Positions 11,566 through 22,905 of a DNA stretch of 64,000 nucleotides are shown piece after piece. The DNA is taken from positions 1,571,348 through 1,635,347 of the forward strand of contig WBMQ01000009.1 of NCBI GenBank assembly GCA_016630905.1, read 5' to 3'. Positions within the stretch are counted from its first letter, which is position 1; each line of letters starts with the position of its first letter. Position numbers and translations under genes: made by a program. The stretch is from Capillidium heterosporum (taxonomy: Eukaryota; Entomophthoromycota; Entomophthoromycetes; Entomophthorales; Capillidiaceae). The notes beneath the pieces were generated by a model. That model was not told the origin of the DNA. It ran no database searches and saw only the letters and a list, made by a program, of their open reading frames with translations.

Positions 11566-12933
11566 AGCTAATTGTTTTTAGGCCGGTAGAGGCGAGATAT
11601 CTTATGCTATGGAGGATTAGGTGGTGCCTTTCAATGCTTTATTTCTTTATTTTATTTTAAATAACAGCATCGCGCGACTGGAGATTAGGTGGCCAAGTTG
11701 TATGCAAACCAGTAAATTATTTTTACTTTATTTTCTCTGCTTTATTTTATATTATGCCTTTAAATACTTGTCATTTTACAATAAATCTTAACTGCATCGT
11801 TTCATTTATTACAAGCTATAAATTACATAACAATAGTTCCGTGATTTCATTATTTGCTCTAAGCTGTCAAGGTTTAAGCCTTCCGGGATACAAAATAAGT
11901 TTGACTCAAATCAAAAGCTACATGGTTAGAAGACAGCAGGCTTGTGTTTTTGAAAACTTGTACTTAAGGCCAGGCTAAGTTGCAACTCTCAGCTAAAATT
12001 AAAGTCCATCGAATGTCAGACCTAAAGGAAACTTTGAAGAGATTCAGGCTTCAACTTAGGTAAGGCACTTCTAACCACTACAGCTTATCTATCCTGAACC
12101 TGAAATGATCCAAGAAAATCCTGCTCCGATTTTCATCTCATAAAGCTCATTCTTCCAACAGTAGATTGTTGGTTAGGTAGATCGATGTTTTGAAGAGTTT
12201 GAGCAGGCTTTGTATGAAAGATAATGTTTTGTTGAGAGAATAGAGGCTCTATTTTAAAGATAGATAAAGAGTAGTTTGAGTGATAAGGCCTACCATTTCC
12301 CAATTAAGCGATTGTAGCAATTATATCTTGGCTATGGAATCCACAAGCCCAAGGGATTTTAATTTTTGGGAACTGACGAAGCTTATGAGATCTTCAGTCA
12401 AATTGGCAAACAGTTGGGCAACACTACTTACAGGGCCATCTTTTGAAGTAACCTATAGTTTATTGGATTGCTGTTATTTGAAAATTTTAGCTCAGGGTGG
12501 AGAAGGCTGCTGCGGTTAAAAAGCAAAGGTATGGCACTTATGTTAACTACCATCATATGAAGGCTGATTGTATGGGGAGTTGAATTACAAATGAGGTTAG
12601 CAAGTATACTGCTAGGACGACAATTTTCTAGTATGCGTTGGTTAAACTTCCTGTACAGTTGCTAAGAGGCTTACAATGTAACAGACTGATGGTAAAGTAC
12701 TTTTTTAACAAAAAGTTGGTTTATATGAAAGTTGAGGATGAAAAATCTATACGCAGCTTTATGCTTATATATCAATTTCAACGAAATTATAACCATATAC
12801 CATGTTATGCAGTTATTTTAAAACGTAATATTTCATTGATATATCTAAACTACATTGCATGATGGATCATAGTAATATATACTACTTTTATTTTTCCTTA
12901 TGGGCATCATCATACGCTATAGCTTAATGAGAT
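11566..12933. other. Long convergent intergenic region between YRA1 and SMN
   Basis: 1.37 kb without a supported gene. Three short open frames (11754-11978, 12280-12519, 12638-12862) lack recognisable motifs, and their composition matches non-coding DNA. This is long for a region between two gene ends, so an unrecognised non-coding RNA cannot be excluded. Confidence 0.4.
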
Positions 12934-14021
12934 TTATTGATTGTATTTAGCCTATAAAGTTTAAAATATTGGTAGGTGGATTGTCGAAATATTTACCTGG
13001 TAGAGTCCTGTGTAGTACCCGGCGTAGTACCAAGCTTGGTTCATGGCATGGAAATCCTGGGCCTGTTGTCCGTCTAAAAATCAAAGGTTAGCTTTGAAAT
13101 TGGGATAAAAAATCGATACCATCGACGTTACTGTTAGATATATTAAACTAAATAGAAAAAGTAGTTAGCACTATAGTATATAATTGAGGTTACGAAAGGC
13201 TGGGCCTCGGCATTATGGTTGCTGTAAGTTTGTTGGGTGTTGGTAGTGTTCAATTCAGGGACCTTAATAAACATGAACGTTAGTTGATGTAAATCTGAGT
13301 TGTTTACTTGGTTTGAACTTTCGTCCACATTTTGGGAAATCGAATGGACTTCACTATCTTTGGGCACTATACCTTAAAACATATATTAAAGTTTATAAAT
13401 TTGTAAAAATTTACTTTCAGAGTTTTGGCTTTCATGGCTTACGATTGCATTTTCCTACGAGAACCATAGTTCAGTATTTGACTTATGTTGCCTATATTTC
13501 AAAAAATACCTCAACTTCACTTGACAAATTAGTTGGATATGTAGTTTAAAAATGAATACCTTATATCGATAACTTGAGTTTGCTGCTAGTACTAAGATAA
13601 GTAATATGTATATGGTATTAAAACTTATACCCTAAACAATAGGATTAGGTATTGAATATTAAAATGCTTTCTTACTTTCGGTTGTTCTTTTTGGCTTTCT
13701 TCTTGGGTTTATAAGTCTGTAAAATAGATGGTTAGTAAAGGCCTCAAAAAGTAGCCTGCCTTATTCTGGTTGACACAGTCATCCCAAGCTTGAATTAATA
13801 ATGTGTCGTCCCAACAATCTTTGTCGAATAAGTTTATGTCTATTGGTTCGAATGTAGCTGAGTTACTCAAATCGATTGCTTCATTTGGGTTGGTAGAGTC
13901 TTCTTGAGCATTGCTTTCATTCATTGCTTTCTCATGTGACTATTGGAGTTTAGCTTTTAAAAAGTTGTTTGGACAAGTAACTTACGTTTATAGTCTCTAA
14001 TAGATCTTCGAACTCATCCAT
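12934..14021 (-). CDS. SMN1: Survival motor neuron-like protein (SMN complex)
   Basis: SMN builds the Sm ring on spliceosomal snRNAs. The N terminus MDEFEDLLETIN is followed in the next exon by CWDDTLLIQAWDDCVNQ, the Gemin2-binding motif (compare WDDTALIKAYD in human). TYKPKKKAKKNNRK comes next, a basic segment. The penultimate exon has the C-terminal YG box: MNQAWYYAGYYTGLYQ, with the Y-x3-YxTG spacing used for oligomerisation. After Q, a 41-nt intron with a TAG acceptor would give a tail AKYNQ and stop at 12934. Without it the reading continues for about ten residues to TAA. The middle exons (about 13090-13600) are polar and weakly conserved, and I see no Tudor domain, as in fission yeast Smn1. 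Exact boundaries in the middle are uncertain. Confidence 0.82.
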
Positions 14022-14777
14022 GGTATATTTAAATTTGAAAGCAAAAAGCTGACTTGTCAAATGGAACTGGGAAGCTTTTCTGGTATAAACTGGGTTTTTG
14101 CATCATTGCCAAGATTGATGGTACAAATCATAATATTATTAGTACGATTCTATAATAAATTTAGTACGAAACTACAGTATAGATTGGCATTATTACTAGC
14201 TTGTACTGATGGTAGCTCAAGGTCCTTTTTAGTATGTAGATATACGTATTTTAAGCTCTTTTCCTTTAAAAATGCGTTTAAATAAGAGCATAGTGATACT
14301 AAATTCCAAATAATAGTTTAATCAGTAGATAGAAGCGATGAGGCAAAATCTACACTGTTATACTAACTGATGTAGCTGATGCATTGTGCTCAGCTATATT
14401 TGACTAAACATCTTCAATCCAGTCTCAAAGCATAGTCTACCCAGTCAACTTATTTCCAATAAAACATACAATTAATCTGGCCTACAAAGCTTTATTATCA
14501 ATTTATTAACCTAAAACTCAAAATATTAAACTTATCATCCATCAGTTGAAAGTAAAAACACATGCTTTTTATATATTTCTATTTTTTATCACTCTTCAAA
14601 TTAAGCTACTAAGTTTATCTATAAAACTATGCACTACTAAATTTATAATTTGTTCCGTTTTAGCAAAATATATTCCAACCGATGATAAAATCCAAGTTTG
14701 AAAATTTAATTTTCAAAATTTTCGATACCTTTACCTAAAGTATCTCAGAACTCAACATCTCAACCAAATTCAAATAG
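14022..14777. other. Divergent promoter region between SMN and the Sel1-repeat gene
   Basis: About 755 bp, very AT-rich near 14480-14700. The open frame at 14061-14285 has no motif and no homologue I recognise. No repeat or RNA gene seen. Confidence 0.45.
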
Positions 14778-16323
14778 ATGCGACGAACTACCCAACATCA
14801 ACTTAGAAGAGTTCGAATAAATTTCAATACCAATTCAACCTATCGACTAAATTTAGTAACCAAACTAAGTACTTATAGTAAAGTTAATAACTCGAGAGAA
14901 TACGGAAGTTTGTTCGATAGTTATAAAAGCAATGCGGAAGTTCAACCTATTGAATTAAGTAAGTTGTTTTGTATATCGAATTTTAACCAAGAATATATGG
15001 TTTTGAATTTTATTGTAGATATAAGGAGTGAGGAAGTGAAAATAGGTTGTCAGATCTTATTGAATCAGACCAAAAAGAATACTAATGATAATGGGATACC
15101 CGAACTCAGCTATAAAAGGTTATTGGAACTGGTAGAAACAACTCAAAACAACTATTTCGAGTCTCGACTTTTAAATAGTAATTTATTTCCAACATTTATT
15201 TTAATTTATATTTTTTATTTCTAGTATGTAACAATTCTTTACCTCAACTTTTCAATTATACCAACCTGTTGATAAAGTTGATAAAGATCTACGGTATTCA
15301 TTATTTTCAATATTTCCTACTAATATCAAGTATCGCTATAGATTTAAAAGACCTAAAACTAGTATTATCGAATTGGTTGAAATACTTAATAAAGTCGGAT
15401 TATGACAACGGAGTAGTAACTTATGTAAACTTGATATATAATGGTAATTTATTATTATAAAAGCATCAGCAACCCACAATCTAATAAACTTTTTATTACA
15501 ATCTATAGATTTTATACCAGCTATCAAAGAGTATAAAGATACCGATACCTTGTTGAAGAAGGTGGCTGATAAAGGCCATCCATTAGCTGCTGTTTTGTAC
15601 GGAAAGAGACTCTTATCCAAAGGGAAGGTGGCTCTAAGCCTTGTGTATTTGGAAAAGGCGGCCCAACAAGGCGTAGTACCGGCTTTGAACCAGCTTGGAC
15701 ATCTCTATCGACAAGATCAGTATGTAAGGAAGGATTTAGAGAAAAGTATTCAGTACTATAAAATCGCAGCGAAATCGGGTAAGTAAAATCTATAATTCCA
15801 ATCTCGATACTTATATTCCAAACTATAGGTGATCTTGAATCCAACTTCTACCTAGGCAACCTACTGTCACAAAGTAAGACTCCAGAGGAAGGAATTCCTT
15901 ATCTGGAGGTAGCGGCAAGAAAAGGTTCCATCGAAGCACAGTTCAATTTGGGGAGTTTGTACTTTCAAATCGATAAAGTAAAGCACCAGCCGTTGATAAT
16001 AGAGTTTTGGGAGATGGCATCTATACAGAATTTCCATCCGGCGATCGTAAGTTTTTTGAATTTGTTAATGTTTTTTGCTAATAAATGATTTTGCTTAGAT
16101 CAATTTGGCCAAATTTTATAAAGAGCTGGGGGATTTAGAAAAGTCGAAGATTTTGCTGCAAAAGGTGGTTGATAACTTTAAAGGTCAGAAAGTTGCCCAA
16201 ATAGCTAAAGAATTGTTGGTTGGAGTCAATAAGGAAATTGAAGAAGGTTTAAAGCCAAGTCTTACCAAACCGACTGAGGAGGATAAGATAGATGGAAAGG
16301 ATAGTAGATGTTCAGTTATGTGA
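14778..16323 (+). CDS. Sel1-like (TPR) repeat protein with N-terminal basic presequence and C-terminal CaaX box
   Basis: The start MRRTTQHQLRRVRINFN is rich in Arg and lacks acids, like a mitochondrial targeting sequence. Later exons carry Sel1 repeats: LKKVADKGHPLAAVLYGKRL, YLEKAAQQGVVPALNQLGHL, YYKIAAKSGDLESNFYLGNL, YLEVAARKGSIEAQFNLGSL. A TPR-like segment INLAKFYKELGDLEKSKILL follows. The last residues are SRCSVM and stop at 16321, a CaaX motif of the farnesylation type. Introns (for example 15780-15827) keep the repeat frame intact. Function is unknown: mitochondrial Sel1/TPR proteins often act as assembly or RNA factors, whereas a prenylated Sel1 protein would sit on cytosolic membranes. 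The two signals conflict and only one may be used. The gene is convergent with eIF3k, 107 bp apart. Confidence 0.75.
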
Positions 16324-16430
16324 TTTGACACATTTCTTTAGAAAAATAAACATATGTACAACACTAAAAATCTTTGATTTAATACACCGCTTTTGCTCTA
16401 CTTTATACTAAAGATTTGCTTTTATTCCAA

Positions 16431-17299
16431 TTACAAAGTCAAAACCTTGGATAAACTATCCAACTTGATACGGTAGGGTTGGTTGGTCTTGACTTCGGAA
16501 AGTTTGGTTGAGGGGATGGTGACTTGTTCTCCATTAATTTGCCAGCCTAAAATCTCTAAGAAGGTTTTCAATTCGGAATCTAAATTTCAACGATTAAAAT
16601 TTTGACATCAAATTCAACATTCTGAAGAATAGAAAAAGTACCTTTTAAATTCAAATAACTCTCCAACAGGTTGAGTTCAATAGACTTGAAGGTAAGTTTG
16701 ATGATATTGACTACTACGTTGCGAATTTCCTTGTTGAAGTATTGGATTTCCTTCGAACCTTCCTTGACAATTTCCGAGTTGAGTTTCTGCCACAAGCTGA
16801 CGAAGCTAGCTTCTTCTAAACAGTGGAAGACTTCGACTAAAGCTTGGATTTTGGATTCTTTGAGCTAAAGTTTCAAAAGATAAAAACGTAAGAATAGAAT
16901 ACAAGGGATGGTAAGTTAGTGTCTTTGACTTTCTAAACTGCTTTAAATTACAAATAGAACTTACTAAGCCGGGTTGTAAGAGGGATAGGTACATAGTAAA
17001 GTCCAGCTCGGGCAGTTTGATTAAAGCTAGGCTTAAGACAGTAGTTACAACTTCCAAGTTGATAAGATTGGGATTGAATTGGTACCTGGACATTACAAAA
17101 AATTATATTAGCAAAAGGCTCCAAGGATTGAAAATTCATGAATTTACAGTTCGAGGAGGGCCAAATTGGCAAACAGGTCGTAGGTTTGGTTACGGCACTG
17201 TTCAGCTAAGTAAGTTTCCAACTCGGGTAGGTTTTCGGGGTTGTAACGCTCAACGCCATCCAGCATGTCGGTTAACTTTTGGGGTCGGGTGGTGGTCAT
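16431..17299 (-). CDS. Translation initiation factor 3 subunit K
   Basis: eIF3k is a PCI/winged-helix subunit of the eIF3 complex on the 40S ribosome. It is present in animals and filamentous fungi but absent from budding yeast. The start is ATG at 17299, giving MTTTRPQKLTDMLDGVERYN followed by PENLPELETYL. Human eIF3k has GIDRYNPENLATLERYV at the same place. Next are YDLFANLALLEL|YQFNPNLINLE across an intron with a CAG acceptor, and KLPELDFTMYLSLLQPGL. The PCI part includes FVSLWQKLNSEIVK and FNKEIRNVVVNIIKLTF. The C terminus reads ILGWQINGEQVTIP and NQPYRIKLDSLSKVLTL, with the stop at 16431. Confidence 0.9.
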
Positions 17300-17993
17300 C
17301 TTGGTTTTCAGTTGAAAATGCAAAAACTTTAGAAAATTTCAAAGCTTCAAAGTTTAGTTTAGTTTGGAACTAAATTTTGCAAGTAGGAGTTGGTGAGTTT
17401 GTGGTTATTGGACAACCTGACAAATGGTTTTGGAGATTTTGAAGTGGTGGGTTTGGTACAGTTTAGTAGAGTTTTGGAGCACTAAATTGGATTTAGATTT
17501 ACAAATTTTTGTAATCAATTTTTGGATGCTTTTAGTATATTTCAAGAGATAGAAACCGGCTCTGTCCCAAAATAAATCTCCCGGTTCAGCATTTAAAGGA
17601 TATTTGGTTTGGAGATTATTTTGAAACAAAAGTAAACTGAAAAGATTTTGGCTATTGCACTAAGCCTTAGCTTGGATTTATATATAGCAGTCTAGTACCT
17701 TCCAATTGACAAAGATACTTATTTCTTAGACAGATTGTAAGAAGGGAGAGAAAAGCACTAGAAGAATATGTAGGCTGCTAAAGTAGCACTATATACTTTA
17801 CTCTAACTTTATCATGAAACATATATGTATATTTTATAATACTCATGTACAGTTCAATTAAAAGTCTCAACTATATATGTGTAGAATCAAAAACTTAATG
17901 CAAATATAAATACGTTGAGCCAAGCATACTATCCAAATATACATTTTATCAGTACTCTATAAACATCATTAGTTAAAGTAACCCGACTCCAAC
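17300..17993. other. Intergenic between eIF3k and kelch gene 1
   Basis: About 690 bp with the eIF3k promoter and the kelch 3' region. The frame at 17405-17629 on the minus strand is open by chance as far as I can tell. Nothing else identified. Confidence 0.45.
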
Positions 17994-19478
17994 CTATCCT
18001 TTCTGATACGGACTCGACAACGTAGAGCTGGTATCCCAACTAATATGTTCATTCAATGACGTCGAACTCAAACTAAATACCCTACGGTTATCCTCTAAAT
18101 TTTCGTAAGAGTCGTTGAACTTCAACATATTCAAGTGTAAGTTACTAGGCTCCCATATAGGTTCGGGTGCCTTTAACACAATGCTGTCCAAACCAGTATT
18201 GTCTTTGGTGCTATGGAAGGGATTCCACTTGTGTAAACTGAAGTTGAAATTATCGTTATACCGGTTGACGATGAGAATCAAAATGATAATGAACATAAAC
18301 ACGCCTACCACGATTAATACACAATCCAAAAGTTCTGTTGAAGAAACCTCCTGCTTCAAATTTTGAGGCAAGTACTCATCTGCCAACCTCCAAGTATCGG
18401 TATCGATGATCTGCAGGTTGAAGTTGGGATTTGGTTGGTCGGTCAGTCCAAAACTAGTTATCAGGTAGTTGTTGACGAGTTGCGTGCAACCTTTATACCC
18501 AGGTGATCGGAAATTGCCGACTGAAATCTGACTCCACGACTTTGTCTTGATGTTGAAGCTGTAGATCGTGTTTGAGAAGATCGTCAGATTTTGGACGTAT
18601 GCACCACCGCTTATGACAATACTATCCTTGATCAAAGTTGCCGAATGCCCATGCCTTGTGCTAGGGATCTTACCAACTGCGTTTATATAAGACCAACTGT
18701 AACTCGTCAAATTGAAAGTTAAAATGCGTTGGAAGGATTGAAAAATCGGTGTTGGGATGGTGGCGAAATCTTCGGTTATCGTTATACCTCCCAAGATGTA
18801 CATGATATTGTCCTTTATGACGGTGGCATGCCCTTCAACGGAACTGATGTTCCAGCTCTGCGTGGAGTCGTGGTCTTTACCCAACCACCAGCCCCTCCAA
18901 TCCATCTCGTAGTACTTGAGGTAAGTGACCTTAACATCCTTATCGCCGTTGAACTGGTGGCCACCAAACAAGATAATTTGGTTCAAGTCGCTGGGGTTGT
19001 GGACCCAGGTTGATTTGTAGGCGTTAATAGTACCTCTACCCTTGTTGATGTCTTCGACGAATCGGACGTGAGAGGATTCCTGGTCCAAGTTGAAAGTTTC
19101 AGTAGTAACATCGTAGTACCAAAACGATTGAGCAGTATCCAAATTTTCACCACCAAAGACGTATATTTCGCTGTAGAACTGGCCACGGTCGATTACGTTG
19201 GGGTACATAAAGCTGGGCAGTTTTATCGATGTAGCGTTGGAGACAGTTGGGGCTATTTGATTGAAGGTCGCATTTAAATCTTGTCGTATCGATAAATCCA
19301 ACTTGTAAATAAATTCGTTAGGTTCTTGAGTCGAGGCCGTATAATCCGCTATAGAGCTTCCTCCAAACCAGTAGATGTTGTTACGTAGTAACGCACACCC
19401 GCCTCCATAGATTTGGTTTGGGTTTTTGCATGTCGCTACGGTTAGCAAGATTAAAGTAAATATTAGTTGATGACCCAT
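17994..19478 (-). CDS. Intronless kelch-repeat type I membrane protein, paralogue 1
   Basis: The ATG at 19478 gives a signal peptide MGHQLIFTLILLTVATC. The frame also stays open upstream to an ATG at 19562 (28 more residues), but that start would bury the signal. The ectodomain is a beta-propeller built from kelch units: YGGGCALLRNNIYWFGG, VFGGENL, ILFGGHQF, IMYILGGI, STRHGHSATLIKDSIVISGG. Many N-x-S/T sites are present. One transmembrane helix (VLIVVGVFMFIIILILIV, about residues 380-404) leads to a 90-residue cytoplasmic tail rich in Ser, with APEPIWEPSN near its start. Unlike its neighbours the gene has no intron in 1.5 kb. It is a paralogue of the gene at 40159-41724. Function is unknown; related fungal kelch/galactose-oxidase-like membrane proteins are poorly characterised. 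Confidence 0.8.
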   Translation of the reverse strand: MGHQLIFTLILLTVATCKNPNQIYGGGCALLRNNIYWFGGSSIADYTASTQEPNEFIYKLDLSIRQDLNATFNQIAPTVSNATSIKLPSFMYPNVIDRGQFYSEIYVFGGENLDTAQSFWYYDVTTETFNLDQESSHVRFVEDINKGRGTINAYKSTWVHNPSDLNQIILFGGHQFNGDKDVKVTYLKYYEMDWRGWWLGKDHDSTQSWNISSVEGHATVIKDNIMYILGGITITEDFATIPTPIFQSFQRILTFNLTSYSWSYINAVGKIPSTRHGHSATLIKDSIVISGGAYVQNLTIFSNTIYSFNIKTKSWSQISVGNFRSPGYKGCTQLVNNYLITSFGLTDQPNPNFNLQIIDTDTWRLADEYLPQNLKQEVSSTELLDCVLIVVGVFMFIIILILIVNRYNDNFNFSLHKWNPFHSTKDNTGLDSIVLKAPEPIWEPSNLHLNMLKFNDSYENLEDNRRVFSLSSTSLNEHISWDTSSTLSSPYQKG

Positions 19479-19972
19479 TGTATTTTCTCTAAAAGGAATA
19501 AAAGGTATAGAAGGAATACACTTGAGTATATGGTTTAGCTTTATAATTTGTGTGGTTTTCATTTGAAACGGTGGAAAGTTTTGACATCATTGTTCTATTT
19601 ATTCTTTAGGCAAATGAACGAAACACGGGGCCTGCAATCTTAGTGTAAACCTTCTGAAATTTAGATTTGGAGCTGGGATCACCATTACTTTGAAAATGAC
19701 CTCATTTCCACTTGGATCCTGTCGATAGGCGCTGATGGGTATCTCAGTTTGAACAGGCTTTAGAAACGCAAAGCTTCGATAATCCAAAGAAGCTCTTTAG
19801 AACCCAGCTGCCCAGCCAAGAAAAGTATTTCAATTCTATATTCCAGCTCTAAAGGTAACTATACATCAATTCAATTTTCTATAAACAGCCAATAAAGCTT
19901 TGCATTTTCAAAAGTTTCAGCATTATTTCCCAAGTCCTAAATTAATTCCATCAGCTTTAAAAGACATTCCAA
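19479..19972. other. Divergent promoter region between kelch gene 1 and BRL1
   Basis: About 490 bp. A minus-strand open frame at 19599-19787 begins at TTG, not ATG, and is not supported. Confidence 0.4.
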
Positions 19973-20931
19973 ATGGAACTATCAAGCGACAGACAAAGTG
20001 GTCCAAAACTATCAAAAGTTACCCGTAGATTATATGAAGGTTCAGGTCTCTTTAGTTCTTCCAAGGTAAAAGCATCTACTTTTTAACTGGATATAAATTT
20101 TACAAAAGGACAAAAGTTTAAATTCGAATAATCGTGAGCCCGATCAAAATGAACACTTTTTCGACACCGAATTGGATTCCGACTCTATGGAAACCACCAA
20201 TGAGAAAGCAGCTCCGACTGACTCCTACCAACCACGAAAACCAATTCAAGAGGCTACGGATCCTCAACAAAATAACAAGTTCCAAAGCGAAATAGAGGCT
20301 ATCGATCAAAGCCAAATACTACTAGCAAAAAACTTGAACTACCTTTACATGTAACTTATTAATCCATTTCACTCAATTCTAACATGAAAAAGCTTGGTCC
20401 GATACATTCTCAACATATCCATAGTAGTTATAATGCTAGTAATAATGTACTCCTTCCTCTACCACCTATATATCGAACTTGAACTTAAGAAGGCACAGGC
20501 ACGAACAGGTACCTTTTAAAAGACCATAATTTATCTTTACATTTTTCCATCAAGAACTCCTGCAAGAGATTACTCAATGCAAGAAACTGTACCATGAGAA
20601 CGTATGCGACCATCCCATCCCTTTACCGGCTATGGTAAAGCAATGTCAGATATGGCTGAACTGTATGTACAAAGGTTCCGACCAGCTGTTTATGGCCCAG
20701 CTCTCTATAGCCGTGTTAGGTGAAATTTTAAATGGGTTCTTTGATACGTTATCTTGGAAATCTATAGTAAGCTCATTTATTTAAACTCAATAATTGAAAA
20801 TGTAAAAGATTTTTATAGCCATCCTACTATTCACCTGGTTGTTATCATTCCCAGCTAGTATCGTCACCAACATCTCTCAATACAAATTCAATAGAGAAGA
20901 ATCAAGGACGAAGCTCATCAAAGAAAGCTAG
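19973..20931 (+). CDS. BRL1: Nuclear-envelope protein Brl1/Brr6 (nuclear pore biogenesis)
   Basis: Brl1/Brr6 are inner nuclear membrane proteins needed for nuclear pore assembly and lipid balance. The N-terminal half is polar and disordered (MELSSDRQSGPKLSKVTRRL; PTDSYQPRKPIQEATD). The domain starts with a transmembrane helix (ILNISIVVIMLVIMYSFLYH). The cysteine-rich lumenal part follows: CKKLYHENVCDHPIPLPAM, then CQIWLNCM, the four Cys that form disulfides in the family. GEILNGFFDTLSWKSI leads to the second helix (LLFTWLLSFPASIVT). All four introns (20066-20108, 20351-20392, 20509-20554, 20767-20808) end in AAG rather than CAG/TAG. In the last one a TAG eight bases downstream is out of frame and not used. 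The stop is at 20929. Confidence 0.85.
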
Positions 20932-21490
20932 GTGCTCTTTATTTTATAAACTAGGGGAAGATTTTAAGATGCTTAAAAATATGAGATAGATATAGCTAGC
21001 TATTAATTAAACTTGGTTGTGATTTTTTAGTTTTGTTAATCACTGTAATACAAATCAAATTGATTTAAGGGTTTTGAAGGATAGATTGAATTGTAGTTGC
21101 TACTTTATATATAAAAAGCCACCGTTTATTGAAAATAATATGAATTCTAGGTTGGCCATCCTAATAAATTTATCCAGCTCACTATCTTTAGAAAACAGTC
21201 GATGTAGTTTATAGCTTTCAACAAAACTTTTCGAAAATACAACTGTTGTTATATGCCAATATATCAAAATTTATTCTAAAAGCTCTATTGTATCTTTACC
21301 ATATACAGACCATTATCCAATCCAACATATAGCAAAACCCATATAGTATAAACACCAAATCTAATCCAACTCAAAAAACAAAATCCAACTTTATTGAGTA
21401 TTAATTACATGTAAAGTAAACGCAATATCGATTCCAATTTGCCATCTAAGCATCCAACGGAAAAATTAATTACAAGAACGTAAACGGGTG
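20932..21490. other. Convergent intergenic region between BRL1 and the SLC35F-like gene
   Basis: About 560 bp of AT-rich 3' flanking DNA. No gene or repeat recognised. Confidence 0.4.
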
Positions 21491-22905
21491 CTAGTTCTGA
21501 TTCTGATGGGCTAAAACCTGTTGAACTCGCTCCCCATAGGACACGATATTGATGTAGAAGAAGCCAATGACCACCATAACAGTACCCCATGCGTAGATGT
21601 TCGATACCGTAATTCCCTTGATCAAGATATCTCCAACTAGAGCGAAAGGAATAGTGAGGGATAGACCTAAAGTCACAACCAGAGGAGAAGTCATCATGAC
21701 GGCAAAGATCCACAAATAATCCGACAAGAAGGTCCCTAGCAAGGCGTTCAAGATCAGCATCATCCAGACGGTCGAAGTCGGTGGCAGGATGAACGGTTCA
21801 ACACCGGTATAATGTAAGATGACGAAGATAGGGAGCATAATGACCAAGTTGATAAGCCCTACAAATCCCAAGAATAGTTTCATATCGACCTTATCCTCCT
21901 CAACCTTGAGTTTTAGGAAGGTAGTGTAGCAGCCATAGAACACGGCTCCAAGTAGTGACAATAGGTCGCCAAACAAGATACTCATGAAGCTAAGGGAAGG
22001 ATCTCCGGAGCCCCAATCGGAAATTCCAACGAGGACTACGCCTAAAAAGCTAGATATAGGGAGATGAGCTTCTATGATGAAAAAGTAAACTACCTGATAG
22101 CTATACCAATTAATTTGGAGAGAGTAAACCGTTCGACTCGAAATATGACCCCAAAAGCTAGAGTGAACATACCTTGAAGCAATTACATGTCAGCTGGCTA
22201 TAGATACAACAAAAGTTACCCGAGGTGGAGGATAGGATGGTGCTACTACCTACGGTAGTCAAAGCTAAAGAAGCGTTGGTAGACCAGTTGGCACAGAACC
22301 ATAGGACACAGAACAGCAGACTGAGTTTAGCAGTCTAGAATTGGTCAGTACATACGCTACTTATAGCTACAAATACCTCTTTAAGCGACAGTTTATCCTC
22401 CTCCTCCCTAACAACTTTGGCATCTTCAAATTGCACCTCCAGCTCTTCATCCGACTTTACTAACTCAATTGACTGCAAGCCATACTTTTAGTCAAAATTT
22501 AAATTAAAAATTAAAGGCCAACAAATCTTACATTTTTCGTCTTGGTGTTGTTCAGTGGCCTAAAGTTAATAAAGTCACCTAGGTTAGAATCTCTAAAAAC
22601 AAAAGCTCTTACTCAACAATCTCAATATCTCTCAACTGTGATTTAGCCCTCAAAGCTTTGTACTTTCGCTGCACGTAAGCCACTAACAGGTAGAGGGAGA
22701 AGGATCCCGTATTGAAGTAGGTCAAAAAGAAAGGTCTATCGAAACTTTGGTCGGAGAATATAGCCTACATTTATATAGCATTAAAGGCTGCAAATAAAAC
22801 CTCTCTTACTGATATCAAAAATGAAGATCCGACCCAGAGGATAACCACCCCAAGTAAGAGGAAGATACCGATTATATACCTTCTCGTTGAATTGTAGACT
22901 GCCAT
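21491..22905 (-). CDS. DMT-superfamily transporter, SLC35F5/Thi74-like
   Basis: This is a multi-spanning carrier of the drug/metabolite transporter superfamily. The start MAVYNSTRRYIIGIFLLLGV at 22905 gives the first helix. Exon 2 reads FDRPFFLTYFNTGSFSLYLL, typical of SLC35F. The C-terminal exon holds the best match: GDLLSLLGAVFYGCYTTFLK, FLGFVGLINLVIMLP, HYTGVEPFILPPT (compare HYTGLEPFELPP in SLC35F5), LGTFLSDYLWIFAVMMTSPL. The tail is hydrophilic and ends HQNQN. About ten helices are expected; the middle exons (22200-22650) include an acidic cytoplasmic loop (EEEDKLSLKE region). The substrate is unknown. Yeast relatives include Thi74 and Yml018c, so substrate transfer from the name would be unsafe. 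Confidence 0.82.

Noticed and set aside
19479-19562. N-terminal extension of kelch gene 1 to the ATG at 19562
   Set aside because: Open in frame, but would place 28 residues before a good signal peptide; the internal Met is preferred.
19599-19787. Minus-strand 62-codon frame between kelch gene 1 and BRL1
   Set aside because: No ATG start and no recognisable domain.
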